A stretch of DNA of 64,000 nt from Streptomyces sp. JHA26 (GCF_002005565.1 NZ_BDJC01000001.1:186001-250000); one strand, 5' to 3'; counted from the first letter of the stretch, positions 40,910-56,056 are shown. Program-made: numbers and translations. The notes: generated from the letters alone by a model not told the origin.

Positions 40910-42592
40910 ATGAGCCAGCAGCACTCCGCCGCACCGGCCCCCACCTCCGCCACCGCCACCGTCGCGAGGCGCCGCGACTGGTGGCGCGACGCGGTCATCT
41001 ACCAGGTGTACCCGCGCAGCTTCGCCGACAGCAACGGCGACGGCATGGGCGACCTGGAGGGTGTCCGCACCCGCCTGCCGTACCTGCGCGACCTGGGCGT
41101 GGACGCCGTGTGGCTCAGCCCCTTCTACGCATCCCCGCAGGCCGACGCCGGGTACGACGTCGCCGACTACCGTGCCGTCGACCCCATGTTCGGCACCCTC
41201 CTGGACGCCGACGCGCTGATCCGCGACGCCCACGGGCTGGGCCTGCGCATCATCGTCGACCTGGTCCCGAACCACTCCTCCGACCAACACGAGTGGTTCA
41301 AGCGCGCCCTCGCCGAGGGCCCCGGCTCCCCGTCGCGGGACCGCTACCACTTCCGCCCGGGCAAGGGCGAGAACGGCGAACTGCCGCCCAACGACTGGGA
41401 GTCCATCTTCGGCGGCCCCGCCTGGACCCGGGTCACCGAGCCCGACGGCACGCCGGGGGAGTGGTACCTGCACCTGTTCGCCCCCGAGCAGCCCGACTTC
41501 AACTGGGAGCACCCGGCCGTCGGCGACGAGTTCCGCTCCATCCTGCGCTTCTGGCTGGACATGGGCGTGGACGGCTTCCGCATCGACGTCGCCCACGGCA
41601 TGGTGAAGGCCGAGGGCCTGCCCGACCTCGGATCCCACGAGCAGCTCAAGCTGCTGGGCAACGATGTCATGCCGTTCTTCGACCAGGACGGCGTCCACGA
41701 CATCTACCGGCAGTGGCGGCTCATCCTCGACGAGTACTCCGGCGAGCGCATTTTCGTCGCGGAGGCGTGGACCCCGACCGTCGAGCGCACCGCGAACTAC
41801 GTCCGGCCCGACGAGCTGCACCAGGCCTTCAACTTCCAGTACCTGGGCACCCACTGGGACGCCGAGGAGCTGCGCACGGTCATCGACCGCACCCTGGACG
41901 CCATGCGCCCGGTCGGCGCCCCGGCCACCTGGGTGCTGTCCAACCACGACGTCACCCGGCACGCCACCCGCTTCGCCAACCCGCCCGGCCTCGGCACCCA
42001 GATCCGCCTGGCCGGCGACCGCGAGCTGGGCCTGCGCCGCGCCCGCGCCGCCACCCTGCTGATGCTGGCGCTGCCCGGCTCGGCCTACGTCTACCAGGGC
42101 GAGGAACTGGGCCTGCCGGACGTCGTCGACCTGCCCGACGAGGTCCGCCAGGACCCGGCGTACTTCCGCGGCGCCGGCCAGGACGGCTTCCGCGACGGCT
42201 GCCGGGTGCCGATCCCGTGGACGCGCACGGGGTCGTCGTACGGCTTCGGCGACGGCGGCAGCTGGCTCCCGCAGCCGGCGAACTGGGGCGAGCTGAGCGT
42301 CGAGGCCCAGACGGGCGCGCCCGGCTCGACCCTGGAGCTGTACCGGGCCGCGCTGGCCGCCCGCCGTGAGCACGCCGACCTGGGCGCGGGCGACGCCGTG
42401 CAGTGGCTGCGGGCGCCCGAGGGCGTCCTCGCCTTCCGGCGCGGGGAGTTCACGTGCGTGGCCAACACCACCGGCGAGTCGGTGACGGTGCCCGCGTACG
42501 GGCGGCTGCTGCTGGCCAGCGGTGAGGTGACCGAGGCCGACGGCGAGGCCGAGGTGCCGGCGGACACGACCGTGTGGTGGACGACGGCCTGA
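40910..42592 (+). CDS. aglA: Cytoplasmic alpha-glucosidase (GH13)
   Basis: 560 residues, no signal peptide. GH13 (beta/alpha)8 barrel: region I LVPNHSSD, nucleophile Asp in GFRIDVAHG, acid/base Glu in FVAEAWT, and stabilising Asp in LSNHDVTRH. The N-terminal WWRDAVIYQVYPRSFAD start and DSNGDGMGDL loop are typical of oligo-1,6-glucosidase/alpha-glucosidase subfamilies. It should hydrolyse imported maltose and maltodextrins to glucose. Its place right after malEFG supports this and co-regulation by MalR. Confidence 0.93.
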   Translation: MSQQHSAAPAPTSATATVARRRDWWRDAVIYQVYPRSFADSNGDGMGDLEGVRTRLPYLRDLGVDAVWLSPFYASPQADAGYDVADYRAVDPMFGTLLDADALIRDAHGLGLRIIVDLVPNHSSDQHEWFKRALAEGPGSPSRDRYHFRPGKGENGELPPNDWESIFGGPAWTRVTEPDGTPGEWYLHLFAPEQPDFNWEHPAVGDEFRSILRFWLDMGVDGFRIDVAHGMVKAEGLPDLGSHEQLKLLGNDVMPFFDQDGVHDIYRQWRLILDEYSGERIFVAEAWTPTVERTANYVRPDELHQAFNFQYLGTHWDAEELRTVIDRTLDAMRPVGAPATWVLSNHDVTRHATRFANPPGLGTQIRLAGDRELGLRRARAATLLMLALPGSAYVYQGEELGLPDVVDLPDEVRQDPAYFRGAGQDGFRDGCRVPIPWTRTGSSYGFGDGGSWLPQPANWGELSVEAQTGAPGSTLELYRAALAARREHADLGAGDAVQWLRAPEGVLAFRRGEFTCVANTTGESVTVPAYGRLLLASGEVTEADGEAEVPADTTVWWTTA

Positions 42593-42639
42593 CACCCGCG
42601 TCGACGGGGATCCACGAGAATCTTCGGGCAATCGCGTAC

Positions 42640-42670
42640 GGCCCGCTGCCCTTTCGGGCGGCGGGCCTTT
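42640..42670 (+). terminator. Rho-independent-like terminator after aglA
   Basis: ggcccgc-t-gccc (42640-42651), tttc loop, gggc-g-gcgggcc (42656-42667), then TTTA. A stem with one central mismatch pair and a short T run, 48 bp after aglA and before the amylase operator. Confidence 0.75.
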
Positions 42671-42691
42671 ACCATCTGCGTCACCCACAGT

Positions 42692-42711
42692 TTGCTGAAG
42701 CTTTCAGCAAG
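42692..42711. promoter_or_regulatory. MalR-type operator upstream of the alpha-amylase gene
   Basis: TTGCTGAA-gct-TTCAGCAA (42692-42710) is a perfect 8-3-8 inverted repeat ending 27 bp before the amylase ATG. With the next base the minus strand reads CTTGCTGAAAG, the element also found before malE and the amylase-pullulanase gene. In Streptomyces similar repeats in amylase promoters bind MalR/Reg1. Confidence 0.72.
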
Positions 42712-42737
42712 AGCCTTCAACGACGAAGGAACCCCAC

Positions 42738-44111
42738 ATGGCACGCAGAGCCCTCACGGGCGCCGTCGCTCTGGCCGCGGCCGCCCTTGTCATGACCCCA
42801 ACGGGCGCGCAGGCTTCCCCACCCGGCACCAAGGACGTCACCGCGGTCCTCTTCGAGTGGAACTTCGCCTCCGTCGCCAAGGAGTGCACCACTACCCTCG
42901 GCCCCGCCGGCTACGGCTACGTCCAGGTCTCCCCTCCCGCCGAGCACATACAGGGCTCGCAGTGGTGGACGTCGTACCAGCCCGTCAGCTACCGGATCGC
43001 GGGGCGGCTCGGTGACCGCGCCGCGTTCAAGAACATGGTCGACACGTGTCACGCGGCCGGCGTCAAGGTCGTCGCCGACACGGTCGTCAACCACATGTCC
43101 GCGGGCAGCGGCACCGGCACCGGCGGCTCGTCGTACACGAAGTACGACTACCCCGGGTTGTACTCCTCGTACGACTTCGACAACTGCACCTCACAGATCA
43201 ACAACTACGGCGACCGCTGGAACGTCCAGAACTGCGAGCTGGTCGGCCTCGCCGACCTCGACACCGGCGAGGAGTACGTCCGCGGCGCCATCGCCCGGTA
43301 CATGAACGACCTGCTGTCACTGGGCGTCGACGGCTTCCGCATCGACGCCGCCAAGCACATGCCGGCCGCCGACCTGGCCAACATCAAGTCCCGGCTGAGC
43401 AATCCGAACGCCTACTGGAAGCAGGAGGTCATCTACGGCGCCGGGGAGGCCGTCCAGCCCACCGAGTACACGGGCAACGGGGACGTCCAGGAGTTCCGTT
43501 ACGCCTACGACCTCAAGCGGGTCTTCACCAACGAGAACCTCGCCTACCTGAAGAACTACGGCGAGGGCTGGGGCTATATGAACAGCTCCGTCTCCGGCGT
43601 CTTCGTCGACAACCACGACACCGAGCGCAACGGCTCCACGCTCAACTACAAGGACGGCGCCGCCTACACCCTGGCCAACGTCTTCATGCTGGCCTGGCCC
43701 TACGGCGCTCCCGACGTCAACTCCGGCTACGAGTGGTCCAGCACGGACGCCGGGCCCCCCAACGGCGGTCGGGTCGACGCCTGCTGGCAGAACGGCTGGA
43801 AGTGCCAGCACAACTGGCCGGAGATCAGGTCCATGGTCGCCTTCCGCAACGCCACCCGGGGCCAGGCGGTCACGAACTGGTGGGACAACGGCGGCGACGC
43901 CATCGCCTTCGGGCGCGGCTCGAAGGGCTTCGTGGCCGTCAACCACGAGTCCTCCAGCATCTCCCGCACCTACCAGACGTCCCTGCCCGCCGGGACCTAC
44001 TGCAACGTCCAGAACAACACGACCGTCTCGGTGGACGGCTCGGGCCGGCTCACCGCGACCCTCGGCGCCGACACGGCGCTCGCGGTGTACGCGGGCAAGT
44101 CCGGCTGCTGA
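42738..44111 (+). CDS. Secreted alpha-amylase (GH13)
   Basis: 457 residues. A Sec signal ([19 protein letters not shown], cleavage near AQA-SPP) starts the protein. The catalytic barrel has region I DTVVNHM, nucleophile Asp in [10 protein letters not shown], acid/base Glu in VIYGAGEAV and Asp in [10 protein letters not shown] short C-terminal beta domain ends the protein (AVYAGKSGC); no starch-binding CBM20 is present. It resembles classical Streptomyces amylases (S. limosus, S. lividans type). Several Cys pairs suggest disulfides. It cleaves starch internally to maltodextrins for MalEFG import. Confidence 0.94.
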   Translation: MARRALTGAVALAAAALVMTPTGAQASPPGTKDVTAVLFEWNFASVAKECTTTLGPAGYGYVQVSPPAEHIQGSQWWTSYQPVSYRIAGRLGDRAAFKNMVDTCHAAGVKVVADTVVNHMSAGSGTGTGGSSYTKYDYPGLYSSYDFDNCTSQINNYGDRWNVQNCELVGLADLDTGEEYVRGAIARYMNDLLSLGVDGFRIDAAKHMPAADLANIKSRLSNPNAYWKQEVIYGAGEAVQPTEYTGNGDVQEFRYAYDLKRVFTNENLAYLKNYGEGWGYMNSSVSGVFVDNHDTERNGSTLNYKDGAAYTLANVFMLAWPYGAPDVNSGYEWSSTDAGPPNGGRVDACWQNGWKCQHNWPEIRSMVAFRNATRGQAVTNWWDNGGDAIAFGRGSKGFVAVNHESSSISRTYQTSLPAGTYCNVQNNTTVSVDGSGRLTATLGADTALAVYAGKSGC

Positions 44112-44120
44112 CCCTCCCGC

Positions 44121-44140
44121 CCCGGTCCTCGGGGACCGGG
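44121..44140 (+). terminator. Short hairpin after the alpha-amylase gene
   Basis: cccggtcc (44121-44128), loop tcgg, ggaccggg (44133-44140): an 8-bp perfect stem 10 bp after the stop codon. Likely terminator, no T run. Confidence 0.6.
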
Positions 44141-44241
44141 CCCACGGTGCCGTACAAGGCCGCCGGGGGCCCGGTGGGAGGGCCCCGCCAAGCGGAGCAA
44201 CAGCGCATGCGCAGGCCCCGCACGGGTTCGAGGCTGGCGGC

Positions 44242-45684
44242 ATGAGCATCCGTCCGTGGGTCGTCGTCGAGCCACCGGACGGCCGTGGCCTGCGCCGGGT
44301 GACCGTGGGCGGCGCCACCGCGGGCAGCGTCTGGTCCCCGCGCGGCCTGCGCGCACTGCTCGACCGGATGGGGTACGCGGACACCGACCTGGACGACCCC
44401 ACGTCCGTGTGCTGGCGCGGCGGCGACCGGAACGCCTGGCCGGACCGCCCCTGGCGACGGCGCACGACCATGGTGGTCATGGTGGTCGGACTGCTCGCCT
44501 CGATGGTCCTCAACGTGCTGATCGGCTGGCCCGACGCCTCCGGGGCGCTGACCTTCGCCCAGCGTGTCAGCGGGGCCCTGTTCGTGCTGTCCGGCCTGGT
44601 CCAGGGGGCCGGGGCGGTCCTGGCACCCGGCTACTGGGGCCGGCGCGAGTTCCGGGCCTCGGGGGCGGTCGTCCTGCTCGGCGTCCTGATCGCGCTGGCC
44701 ACGGACGGCCTGCTGTTCCTGATGTGGCTGGAGGAGACGGAGTACACGCCCTGTCTGCTCGCCTTCCTGCCCCTGGGCTGCTGGTCGGTGTGGGCTCTGG
44801 TCCTGCTGGTCAGGGAGAAGGCCTGGAAAGGCGTGCCGCAGCCGAAGAAGTTCGCGGCGGGGGTGTTCGTGACGGCCCTGCTGACCGGCGTCAGTCTCGC
44901 GTACTCCACCCTCTACCAGCCCGCGACGGCCCCCATGCGTTTCGCCCTCGAAGCAGAGTTCGGCAGGGTCCGCGAGGACCGCTCCCTCCCTTTCGTCCAG
45001 GTCCCGCTGAAACTCTCCGTGAAGAACACCGGAGAGGTGTCGGTCTACGTCATCATCAACGACTTCACCGTCTACGGCAGGACCGCCCGGTACTCCGAGC
45101 GCGGGGACTCCTCGGCACAGGCGTGGAAGGAGAGCTTCCAGCGCGAGGAGGAGGCCGAGCGGCACGTCGACGGGCTCACCTACCAGCGGCTGAGCAGCGG
45201 ACGGCTGTACGAACCCGGGGACGTGCTGGAGGCCGGGCAGGAGGACACCCGCGAGCACGTCGTCCAGATCCCCAGGAACATGCCGTACGACCTGCTCCAC
45301 GTCGACCTCCAGCTCACCTACATGCGCAAGGACCGGGGCCGCATCGACGTGGAGCACTTCCGGGAGCAGCACGAGTCGTGGCGGCACCCCCGCTACACCT
45401 GCCGGGCGGCCCGGTGCCCGGCGGACACGCTCGCCTACACCGGCCGGGTGTGGCACAACAACAACCTCGTCAACGTGACCCGGAAACCGCTCTACGTGAC
45501 GGCGTTCTGGTCGCCGACGTCCCACCCGCTCTACTCCGTGTCCTCGTTCCACTTCACGGGCGGCTGGATCGATCCCGCGGCGGACAGGAGGGAGATCGGC
45601 AGGTTCGGCATCGCGACACGTCATGCCGACGGTGAGATCTCCGTCGCGGAGCTGCTGAGCTTCATACCTCCTGCGCCGCACTGA
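44242..45684 (+). CDS. Hypothetical membrane protein with large extracytoplasmic domain
   Basis: 480 residues, family not recognised. The N-terminal roughly 75 residues are soluble (SIRPWVVVEPPDGRGL), then four to five membrane segments (about 76-225). A C-terminal region of about 255 residues follows that looks beta-rich (VQVPLKLSVKNTGEVSVYVIINDF), with a two-Cys CRAARC. The Pro/Asp-rich first domain resembles no enzyme that I know. Its 3' end overlaps the convergent gene by 23 bp. No functional link to the starch genes is visible. Confidence 0.65.
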   Translation: MSIRPWVVVEPPDGRGLRRVTVGGATAGSVWSPRGLRALLDRMGYADTDLDDPTSVCWRGGDRNAWPDRPWRRRTTMVVMVVGLLASMVLNVLIGWPDASGALTFAQRVSGALFVLSGLVQGAGAVLAPGYWGRREFRASGAVVLLGVLIALATDGLLFLMWLEETEYTPCLLAFLPLGCWSVWALVLLVREKAWKGVPQPKKFAAGVFVTALLTGVSLAYSTLYQPATAPMRFALEAEFGRVREDRSLPFVQVPLKLSVKNTGEVSVYVIINDFTVYGRTARYSERGDSSAQAWKESFQREEEAERHVDGLTYQRLSSGRLYEPGDVLEAGQEDTREHVVQIPRNMPYDLLHVDLQLTYMRKDRGRIDVEHFREQHESWRHPRYTCRAARCPADTLAYTGRVWHNNNLVNVTRKPLYVTAFWSPTSHPLYSVSSFHFTGGWIDPAADRREIGRFGIATRHADGEISVAELLSFIPPAPH

Positions 45685-47083
45685 GCCAGTTCCCCGACTC
45701 GACACCCGCCTCGCTGTCCAGCAGCACGGCCGCCCGGAGGCAGTCGCGCGCGTGAAGACCGAGGGAGTGGTAGAGCTCGTCCGCCGGCAGCGAGTCGGCG
45801 AGCCCGGGGATCATCCGCCTGATGGCCAGCGCGCTCTCGGCGATCTTCTCGTTCCGCAGCTGCGCGTACACGTCCAGGGTGTCGTTCGCCGCCTCCTCGG
45901 ACTTCCAGAAGTCCCGGACGCCCTCGCTGTCCCAGGCGGCGGGGACCAGGTGCCGGAGGTCCTCGGCGAGGGTGGCGTCCGGGACGGCCTCGAAGACGGA
46001 GTTGGTGCAGAGTTCGGCCGCCTTGCCGAGCGGTTCGTCCGGCAGCCCCTGGTCCTGGACCGCCTTCTTGACGTCCCTCTCCATCCGGTCCCTCTTCTCC
46101 TTCGCCCCGGGGTCGCCGGGCGGTGACGAACCGGCCTGGTGGGCGCTCTCCGCGAGCTCCTTCCGTCGGCCGTCCGAGGTGTTCGGGTCGCTCGCGGTCT
46201 CCACCGCGGTCGCCTCGTGCAGGGACTCCGCCGACTCGTGGGCGGCGGCACCGCTGCTCGCGCTCGGAGGCGCGCTCGGGTCCGCGGTCGCTGCTGCCCC
46301 TTGCCGGGGCGACAACAGGTGGTGCGCGGTGTCGACCAGGTCGCTCGTCACGTCCGGTGGCGCGTCCTGGTCGGCGACGAGCCGCAGGACGGAGGTCGTC
46401 CGTGCCACGACCAGGGTGCGCAGGCGCGCGTCCTCGGTCGGGGTCCCCGGCCGGCTCGCCGCGTCCAGCGCGGAGGCCACCTGCCGCACCAGCCCGGTGA
46501 GCTGCGCGCGCACCGCTCCGGGGGTCGCGGGGTCGGCGATCGCGTCCAGCGCGGCGGCCACCCGCTGTGCGCTGCGGACGGTCCCGTCACGCTGTTGCGG
46601 CGGGGTCCGCGGATCGCTCACCGCCACCAGCGCGTCGGTCAACCGGTCCACGCTCGGCGCCAGTTCATCGGGGATGTCCTGCTTTTTGGCGTCCAGCTCC
46701 GCCGTGACGTCGTCGACGGCTTCCTGCTGCTGCTCCAGGGCGGCGGAGGCCGCCGCGCCGCCCCGGTCCGTCCCGGACGGCGTCGTGGTGCCCGGTGTGC
46801 CGTCCGAGGTCGTCCCGGACGTCGGCGACGGGGAGGAATCCGACGTGGGCGTCGGTGTCGACGGGGCCGTCGACGGGGGCGCCGTCCCCGACCGGTCCGA
46901 GGTGGGCGTGGGAGAAGGCGTCGTGTCGGCCGGCGTCGAAGCGGGGGTCGGGTCCGACCCGGCTCCGCCGGGCACCGGCGCCCCGGCCGCCGGGGCCACC
47001 GGCCCCATGGTCAACGCGAGCGCCGTGACCAGGGTGGTCGCACCGGTCAGGTGGGGGACGTGTCGCCGGGGGATTCTGGCCAT
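45662..47083 (-). CDS. Secreted hypothetical protein with Ser/Thr/Pro-rich linker
   Basis: About 473 residues from ATG 47083, chosen because it yields a signal peptide (RIPRRHVPHLTGATTLVTALAL, cleavage near AAGA). In-frame GTGs up to 47122 have a better ribosome binding site and remain possible. A Pro/Ser/Thr/Asp-rich linker (about residues 40-115) leads into helical regions with repeated VAAALDAIADP / VASALDAASRP segments, suggesting an internal helical repeat. There is no known catalytic motif. It is divergent from the amylase-pullulanase gene. Cell-wall or extracellular location is likely; role unknown. Confidence 0.62.
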   Translation of the reverse strand: MARIPRRHVPHLTGATTLVTALALTMGPVAPAAGAPVPGGAGSDPTPASTPADTTPSPTPTSDRSGTAPPSTAPSTPTPTSDSSPSPTSGTTSDGTPGTTTPSGTDRGGAAASAALEQQQEAVDDVTAELDAKKQDIPDELAPSVDRLTDALVAVSDPRTPPQQRDGTVRSAQRVAAALDAIADPATPGAVRAQLTGLVRQVASALDAASRPGTPTEDARLRTLVVARTTSVLRLVADQDAPPDVTSDLVDTAHHLLSPRQGAAATADPSAPPSASSGAAAHESAESLHEATAVETASDPNTSDGRRKELAESAHQAGSSPPGDPGAKEKRDRMERDVKKAVQDQGLPDEPLGKAAELCTNSVFEAVPDATLAEDLRHLVPAAWDSEGVRDFWKSEEAANDTLDVYAQLRNEKIAESALAIRRMIPGLADSLPADELYHSLGLHARDCLRAAVLLDSEAGVESGNWLSAAQEV

Positions 47084-47238
47084 GAGGGATCCGGAGGGGG
47101 CTTCGCGCAGGAACTGCGCCACACCCACCACTCTTCCCCCACGCGGCGTATGCCGCAACGGCAACGCCGCTGCCCGGCGCCCGGCCGGACCCGCATCCCG
47201 GACACCTGGTGAAAATTCTTACCGACTTTTTCAGGACT

Positions 47239-47249
47239 CTTGCTGTAAG
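47239..47249. promoter_or_regulatory. CTTGCTGNAAR element upstream of the amylase-pullulanase gene
   Basis: CTTGCTGTAAG at 47239-47249 matches the elements before malE and the alpha-amylase gene. It lies within a longer GACTT...AAGTC inverted repeat (47224-47251) about 100 bp before the start codon, in a 269-bp divergent spacer. Likely MalR site. Confidence 0.55.
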
Positions 47250-47352
47250 TCTTTCCCCGGCGATACCGTCCCCGCGGGCGCCCCGCAGCGCAGCTGCGCC
47301 GTGGCGTCGGGGTCGGACCCGAACGAGCCGCAAGCACAAGGAGTTTCCGCCT

Positions 47353-52755
<5,403 letters not shown>

Positions 52756-52804
52756 CGGCAGCCGCGGTTAGGGTGCTCCTGTCCGCCCGAGAACAGGAGC
52801 ACCC

Positions 52805-53158
52805 ATGCCGCAGATCACCATCGAGCGTTCCGCCCGGTTGGACGACGTCGACTGGGAGGAGGTGGCGGTCGCCCTGCACCCGGTGGTCGTCGAGACGGCC
52901 GCCGCGCGGCTGGAGGCCTGCAAGACGCGGGTCCTGCGCAGCGAGGAGGACGTCGTCGGCGCCGAGAAGGAACGGCACGCCGTCGTGAACGTCTCGATCG
53001 CCCTGCTCGCCGGACGCAGCGACGAGACGAAGGCACGGCTCGGCGAGGCCGTGGTGGAGCTGCTGCGCAAGCACGTGACGCCGAGGGACGGGATCACCCT
53101 GCACCTGTCGGCCGAGGTGCGCGACCTCGACCCGTCCTACCGCAAGGCCGAGGTCTGA
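52805..53158 (+). CDS. 5-carboxymethyl-2-hydroxymuconate isomerase-like tautomerase
   Basis: 117 residues starting MPQITIE, so the mature N terminus would be Pro, the catalytic base of the tautomerase superfamily. Length and the end (GITLHLSAEVRDLDPSYRKAE) match the CHMI family, whose classical member acts in homoprotocatechuate breakdown. No other genes of that pathway are nearby, so the substrate is open. Good ribosome binding site (CAGGAGC). Its last 22 bp overlap the convergent TetR gene. Confidence 0.88.
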   Translation: MPQITIERSARLDDVDWEEVAVALHPVVVETAAARLEACKTRVLRSEEDVVGAEKERHAVVNVSIALLAGRSDETKARLGEAVVELLRKHVTPRDGITLHLSAEVRDLDPSYRKAEV

Positions 53159-53871
53159 GCCACGACGCCGACCAGCCGGCCGGCCAGGTCCGTGAACGGG
53201 CCGTCGGCCGGCTCGTCCTCCAGGATGCCGCGCAGCAGGGCGCCCATCTCCTCGTCGTGGGCGGCGCTCACCGCCAGCAGCGCGACGAAGTCGTGCACGA
53301 GCTGGACCTCCAGCTCGGCGCGCGGGATGCGCCGGCCGTCCAGCCAGAGCAGGGCCGTCGACTCGGCGAGCGAGATCCAGGAACGGACGACCAGCTCCAG
53401 GCGCGCGGGCGGATCGGTGACCCCCAGGTGCGAAAGGATCTGGACGTACGCGGCCTGCCGCACGGAGTCGACGAGCGCGTGCGCCGTGGACGTCGTGCTC
53501 AGCGAGCAGGCCTCGCCCGCGGAGACGGCCGGGCCCCCGCGCATCAGGGCCGAGAAGCCGGGGCCGTGCTCGTCGACGAAGTCGAAGTAGCGTCCCATCA
53601 CCCGCAGCAGCCGCGCCCCCAGCGGGCCCTCCCGGGGCTCCACGAACCGGGCGGCCAGGTCGTCGGAGGCGCGCTGCAACGCGGCCTCGTACAGGCTGAG
53701 TTTGCCGGGGAAGTAGTGGTAGACCAGCGGGCGCGAGATGCCCGCGGCCGACGCTATCTCGTCGATGGAGACCTCGTCGGGCGAGCGGCGGCTGAACAGC
53801 TCGAGCGCGACGCCGATCAACTGCTGCCGTCGCTCCTCGACGCCCATTCTGCGGCGTACCCCGGTAGTCAT
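53137..53871 (-). CDS. TetR family transcriptional regulator
   Basis: 244 residues. N-terminal HTH about residues 12-58 (RRQQLIGVALELFSRR, EVSIDEIASAAGISRPLVYHYF). The rest is a helical effector domain with no specificity signature; it ends in a nine-residue tail overlapping the CHMI-like gene. A small CCGATCGG palindrome (53884-53891) sits 12 bp upstream of the ATG and may be part of its operator. Target unknown. Confidence 0.88.
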   Translation of the reverse strand: MTTGVRRRMGVEERRQQLIGVALELFSRRSPDEVSIDEIASAAGISRPLVYHYFPGKLSLYEAALQRASDDLAARFVEPREGPLGARLLRVMGRYFDFVDEHGPGFSALMRGGPAVSAGEACSLSTTSTAHALVDSVRQAAYVQILSHLGVTDPPARLELVVRSWISLAESTALLWLDGRRIPRAELEVQLVHDFVALLAVSAAHDEEMGALLRGILEDEPADGPFTDLAGRLVGVVAQTSALR

Positions 53872-53991
53872 ACGAACACTTTACCGATCGGCTCCGGTCC
53901 CCGAACGGGCCGGAGCACCGTCGGTGTTCACCGGCCCGACGGGCCCGGCACGGGCGGGATCGGGGGCCGGTGCCGGCGGGTGCGTCCGCGT

Positions 53992-55920
53992 CTAGCGCAG
54001 CCCGCCGATCGTCCGCCCGTCCTCCAGGGTGCCCTTCAACTCGGCCCGCGCGCCCCGTTCGGCCCCGGCCGTCAGCAGGTTGCCGTCGGCGGAACCGCTG
54101 ACGCCGCCCGTCGCCTCGATCGACTCCGTGTCCCGGCTGCCGGCGGCCAGCAGGTACCAGTCCCCGTCCTCCGACTTCCACAGCACCCCGGCCAGCACGT
54201 GCGGGTCGCGCTTGCCGCACGCCGGTACGTCCTGGGCCTTCGCGGCCACCGCGCCCCGCGCCCCGCCCGGTGTGCGGAACTGCGCCATCACCCGGGCCCC
54301 GTCGCCCCGCCAGGTCTCGGCCCGCGTGCACGTCCACTCGCCCGAACCGGTCTCGTCGGGCAGCGGCTGGCTCGCGAACTCCCAGGCGTTCACCGACCGC
54401 ACCCCCTGCCCGCGCACGGCGCCCAGGGAGCAGGCGTACGGCGCCCAGGCGTGCAGCGCCTTGGCACCGGAGACGTCCTTGGTCTTGCCGGGCCGCCCGG
54501 TGGTGAGGCGGGCCGGGACCAGCTCGCCGAGGTCGCTCAGCAGGCGGGTGTGCGAGCCGTCGGTCACCTGGAGCACGTTCCACGACGTGCAGGCCCCGGT
54601 GCGCTGGACCGGAGTGGCCAGCGGCGAGGTCACCCCGCCGGTCAGCGTCAGGTCCATCGCGCCGGACCCCGGCTTCGCCAGGTCCCGTTCGGCCGCCTTC
54701 GTCACCCAGGGCGCCGTCAGGTAGCGCACGTTGCCGTCGGTCCGGCCCAGCACCACCGCGTTCGCCTCCGTCCGGCCGGCCCCGTCGGCCCGCGCGAAGT
54801 CGAGGGCGGCGCCCGCCGTGCCGTCCTTCGGCTCGGCGTAGCGGACGATGCGCAGACCGTCGTAGAAGATCACCACGTGTGCCGTGTCGACGGTCCCGGC
54901 GTACAGCAGCTGCGGCGGTCCGGCCGGTCCGCCGGTCGCGGTGCCCGCCGTCGCCGAGACCCGCACGCTCCCGCCGGGGCGGGCCCAGACGGCGAGCGCC
55001 CGGCGCAGCAGCTTCCGGTCGCCGGTCAGGCCGCCGCGCGCCGGCCACACCGAGAAGTCGGTGCGCGCGGACGTCTTCCAGGCGGCGGGGGCGGCCCGCG
55101 TCAGCTTGCCGGGGTCGAGGGCCGCCTCGGCCGCCGGATTGCGCGCGTACGCCGGGGCGGCGGCGCCGTCCGGCCCCCAGCCGTCCCCGGGCAGGCCCAG
55201 CAGCGCCCCGCACACCACCAGCGCCGCCCCGGCGACCAGCGCGGCCTTCGCGTGCCGCCGGCGCCGCATCAGATCGGTGGGCCGGGCCTGCAGCGAGCAG
55301 GGGTCGAACTCGGGGGAGCCGAGCAGCGCGTACCGGTCCGCCACCTCGTCGGCCTCACGCAGCGCGGCGTCGGCGTCGGCGACCCCGGCGGCCGTCAGCA
55401 GCCGCCGTACGTCGCCGTCGGGGAGCCGGTCGAGACCGCGCAGCGCGTACGCCGCCCGGGCCGGACCGGACAGGGCGGCCAGTCGCTCGTCCAGGGCGAG
55501 TTCGTCGGCGCCGCCCGAACGCGGGAACAGCTTGAGCCCCCACACCTGGGGCAGCAGCGGCGGCAGCTGGGAGCGCCTGGGCCACGCCCGGCGCCGAAGC
55601 GGCAGCCCCGCCTCCAGCGCCGTACGCACGACCCGCAGCCGCACCAGGGCGTACCCCGGGTCGCCCTCACGGCCGGCCGACTGGGCCGGGATCACGGGCG
55701 TCGCCGTCCGGTTCCGGGGCAGTGCGCGCTGGGTCAGGGCGTGCGCGGTCAGCACCCGGCGGCTGCGGCCGAGGTCCGGCGGCAGCACCAGGTAGGCGAG
55801 CCGGACCAGGCCCGGATAGTGCTCGACGAGCGCGGCCTCGGCCTGCTCGACGTCGACGACCGGATCGGCCGAGGAGGCCGAGGACGATGCGGGGCGCGGG
55901 GCGACATCCTGTGGCTGCAC
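53992..55920 (-). CDS. Hypothetical membrane protein with sigma-factor-like N terminus
   Basis: 642 residues. The first about 100 residues (EAALVEHYPGLVRLAYLVLP) resemble region 2 of ECF sigma factors, and about 125-200 resemble a degenerate region 4-like helical part (LAALSGPARAAYALRGLDRLPDGDV). A membrane helix follows (about 225-245), then a roughly 390-residue extracytoplasmic beta-rich region with several Cys (TGACTSWNVLQV, PYACSLG, VPACGKRD). The DNA-binding features of a true sigma factor look eroded. Possibly an envelope-sensing or structural protein; function unknown. Divergent from a small lipoprotein gene. Confidence 0.6.
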   Translation of the reverse strand: MQPQDVAPRPASSSASSADPVVDVEQAEAALVEHYPGLVRLAYLVLPPDLGRSRRVLTAHALTQRALPRNRTATPVIPAQSAGREGDPGYALVRLRVVRTALEAGLPLRRRAWPRRSQLPPLLPQVWGLKLFPRSGGADELALDERLAALSGPARAAYALRGLDRLPDGDVRRLLTAAGVADADAALREADEVADRYALLGSPEFDPCSLQARPTDLMRRRRHAKAALVAGAALVVCGALLGLPGDGWGPDGAAAPAYARNPAAEAALDPGKLTRAAPAAWKTSARTDFSVWPARGGLTGDRKLLRRALAVWARPGGSVRVSATAGTATGGPAGPPQLLYAGTVDTAHVVIFYDGLRIVRYAEPKDGTAGAALDFARADGAGRTEANAVVLGRTDGNVRYLTAPWVTKAAERDLAKPGSGAMDLTLTGGVTSPLATPVQRTGACTSWNVLQVTDGSHTRLLSDLGELVPARLTTGRPGKTKDVSGAKALHAWAPYACSLGAVRGQGVRSVNAWEFASQPLPDETGSGEWTCTRAETWRGDGARVMAQFRTPGGARGAVAAKAQDVPACGKRDPHVLAGVLWKSEDGDWYLLAAGSRDTESIEATGGVSGSADGNLLTAGAERGARAELKGTLEDGRTIGGLR

Positions 55921-56056
55921 GTCCAGCGCAACGAGCCAACCGGCCCGTGGTCACCCGGGAACCCTTGAGCGTTCCGCGCCCCGCCGCCGTATCGATGACC
56001 GGGGCCCCTCGCCGGGGCTCCGTGCGGCATGTCGCCCCAGCGGACCGGAGGAACAC

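Noticed and set aside
42091..42744. 217-residue minus-strand frame over the end of aglA
   Set aside because: Antisense to the conserved C-terminal part of the glucosidase and to the terminator and operator region.
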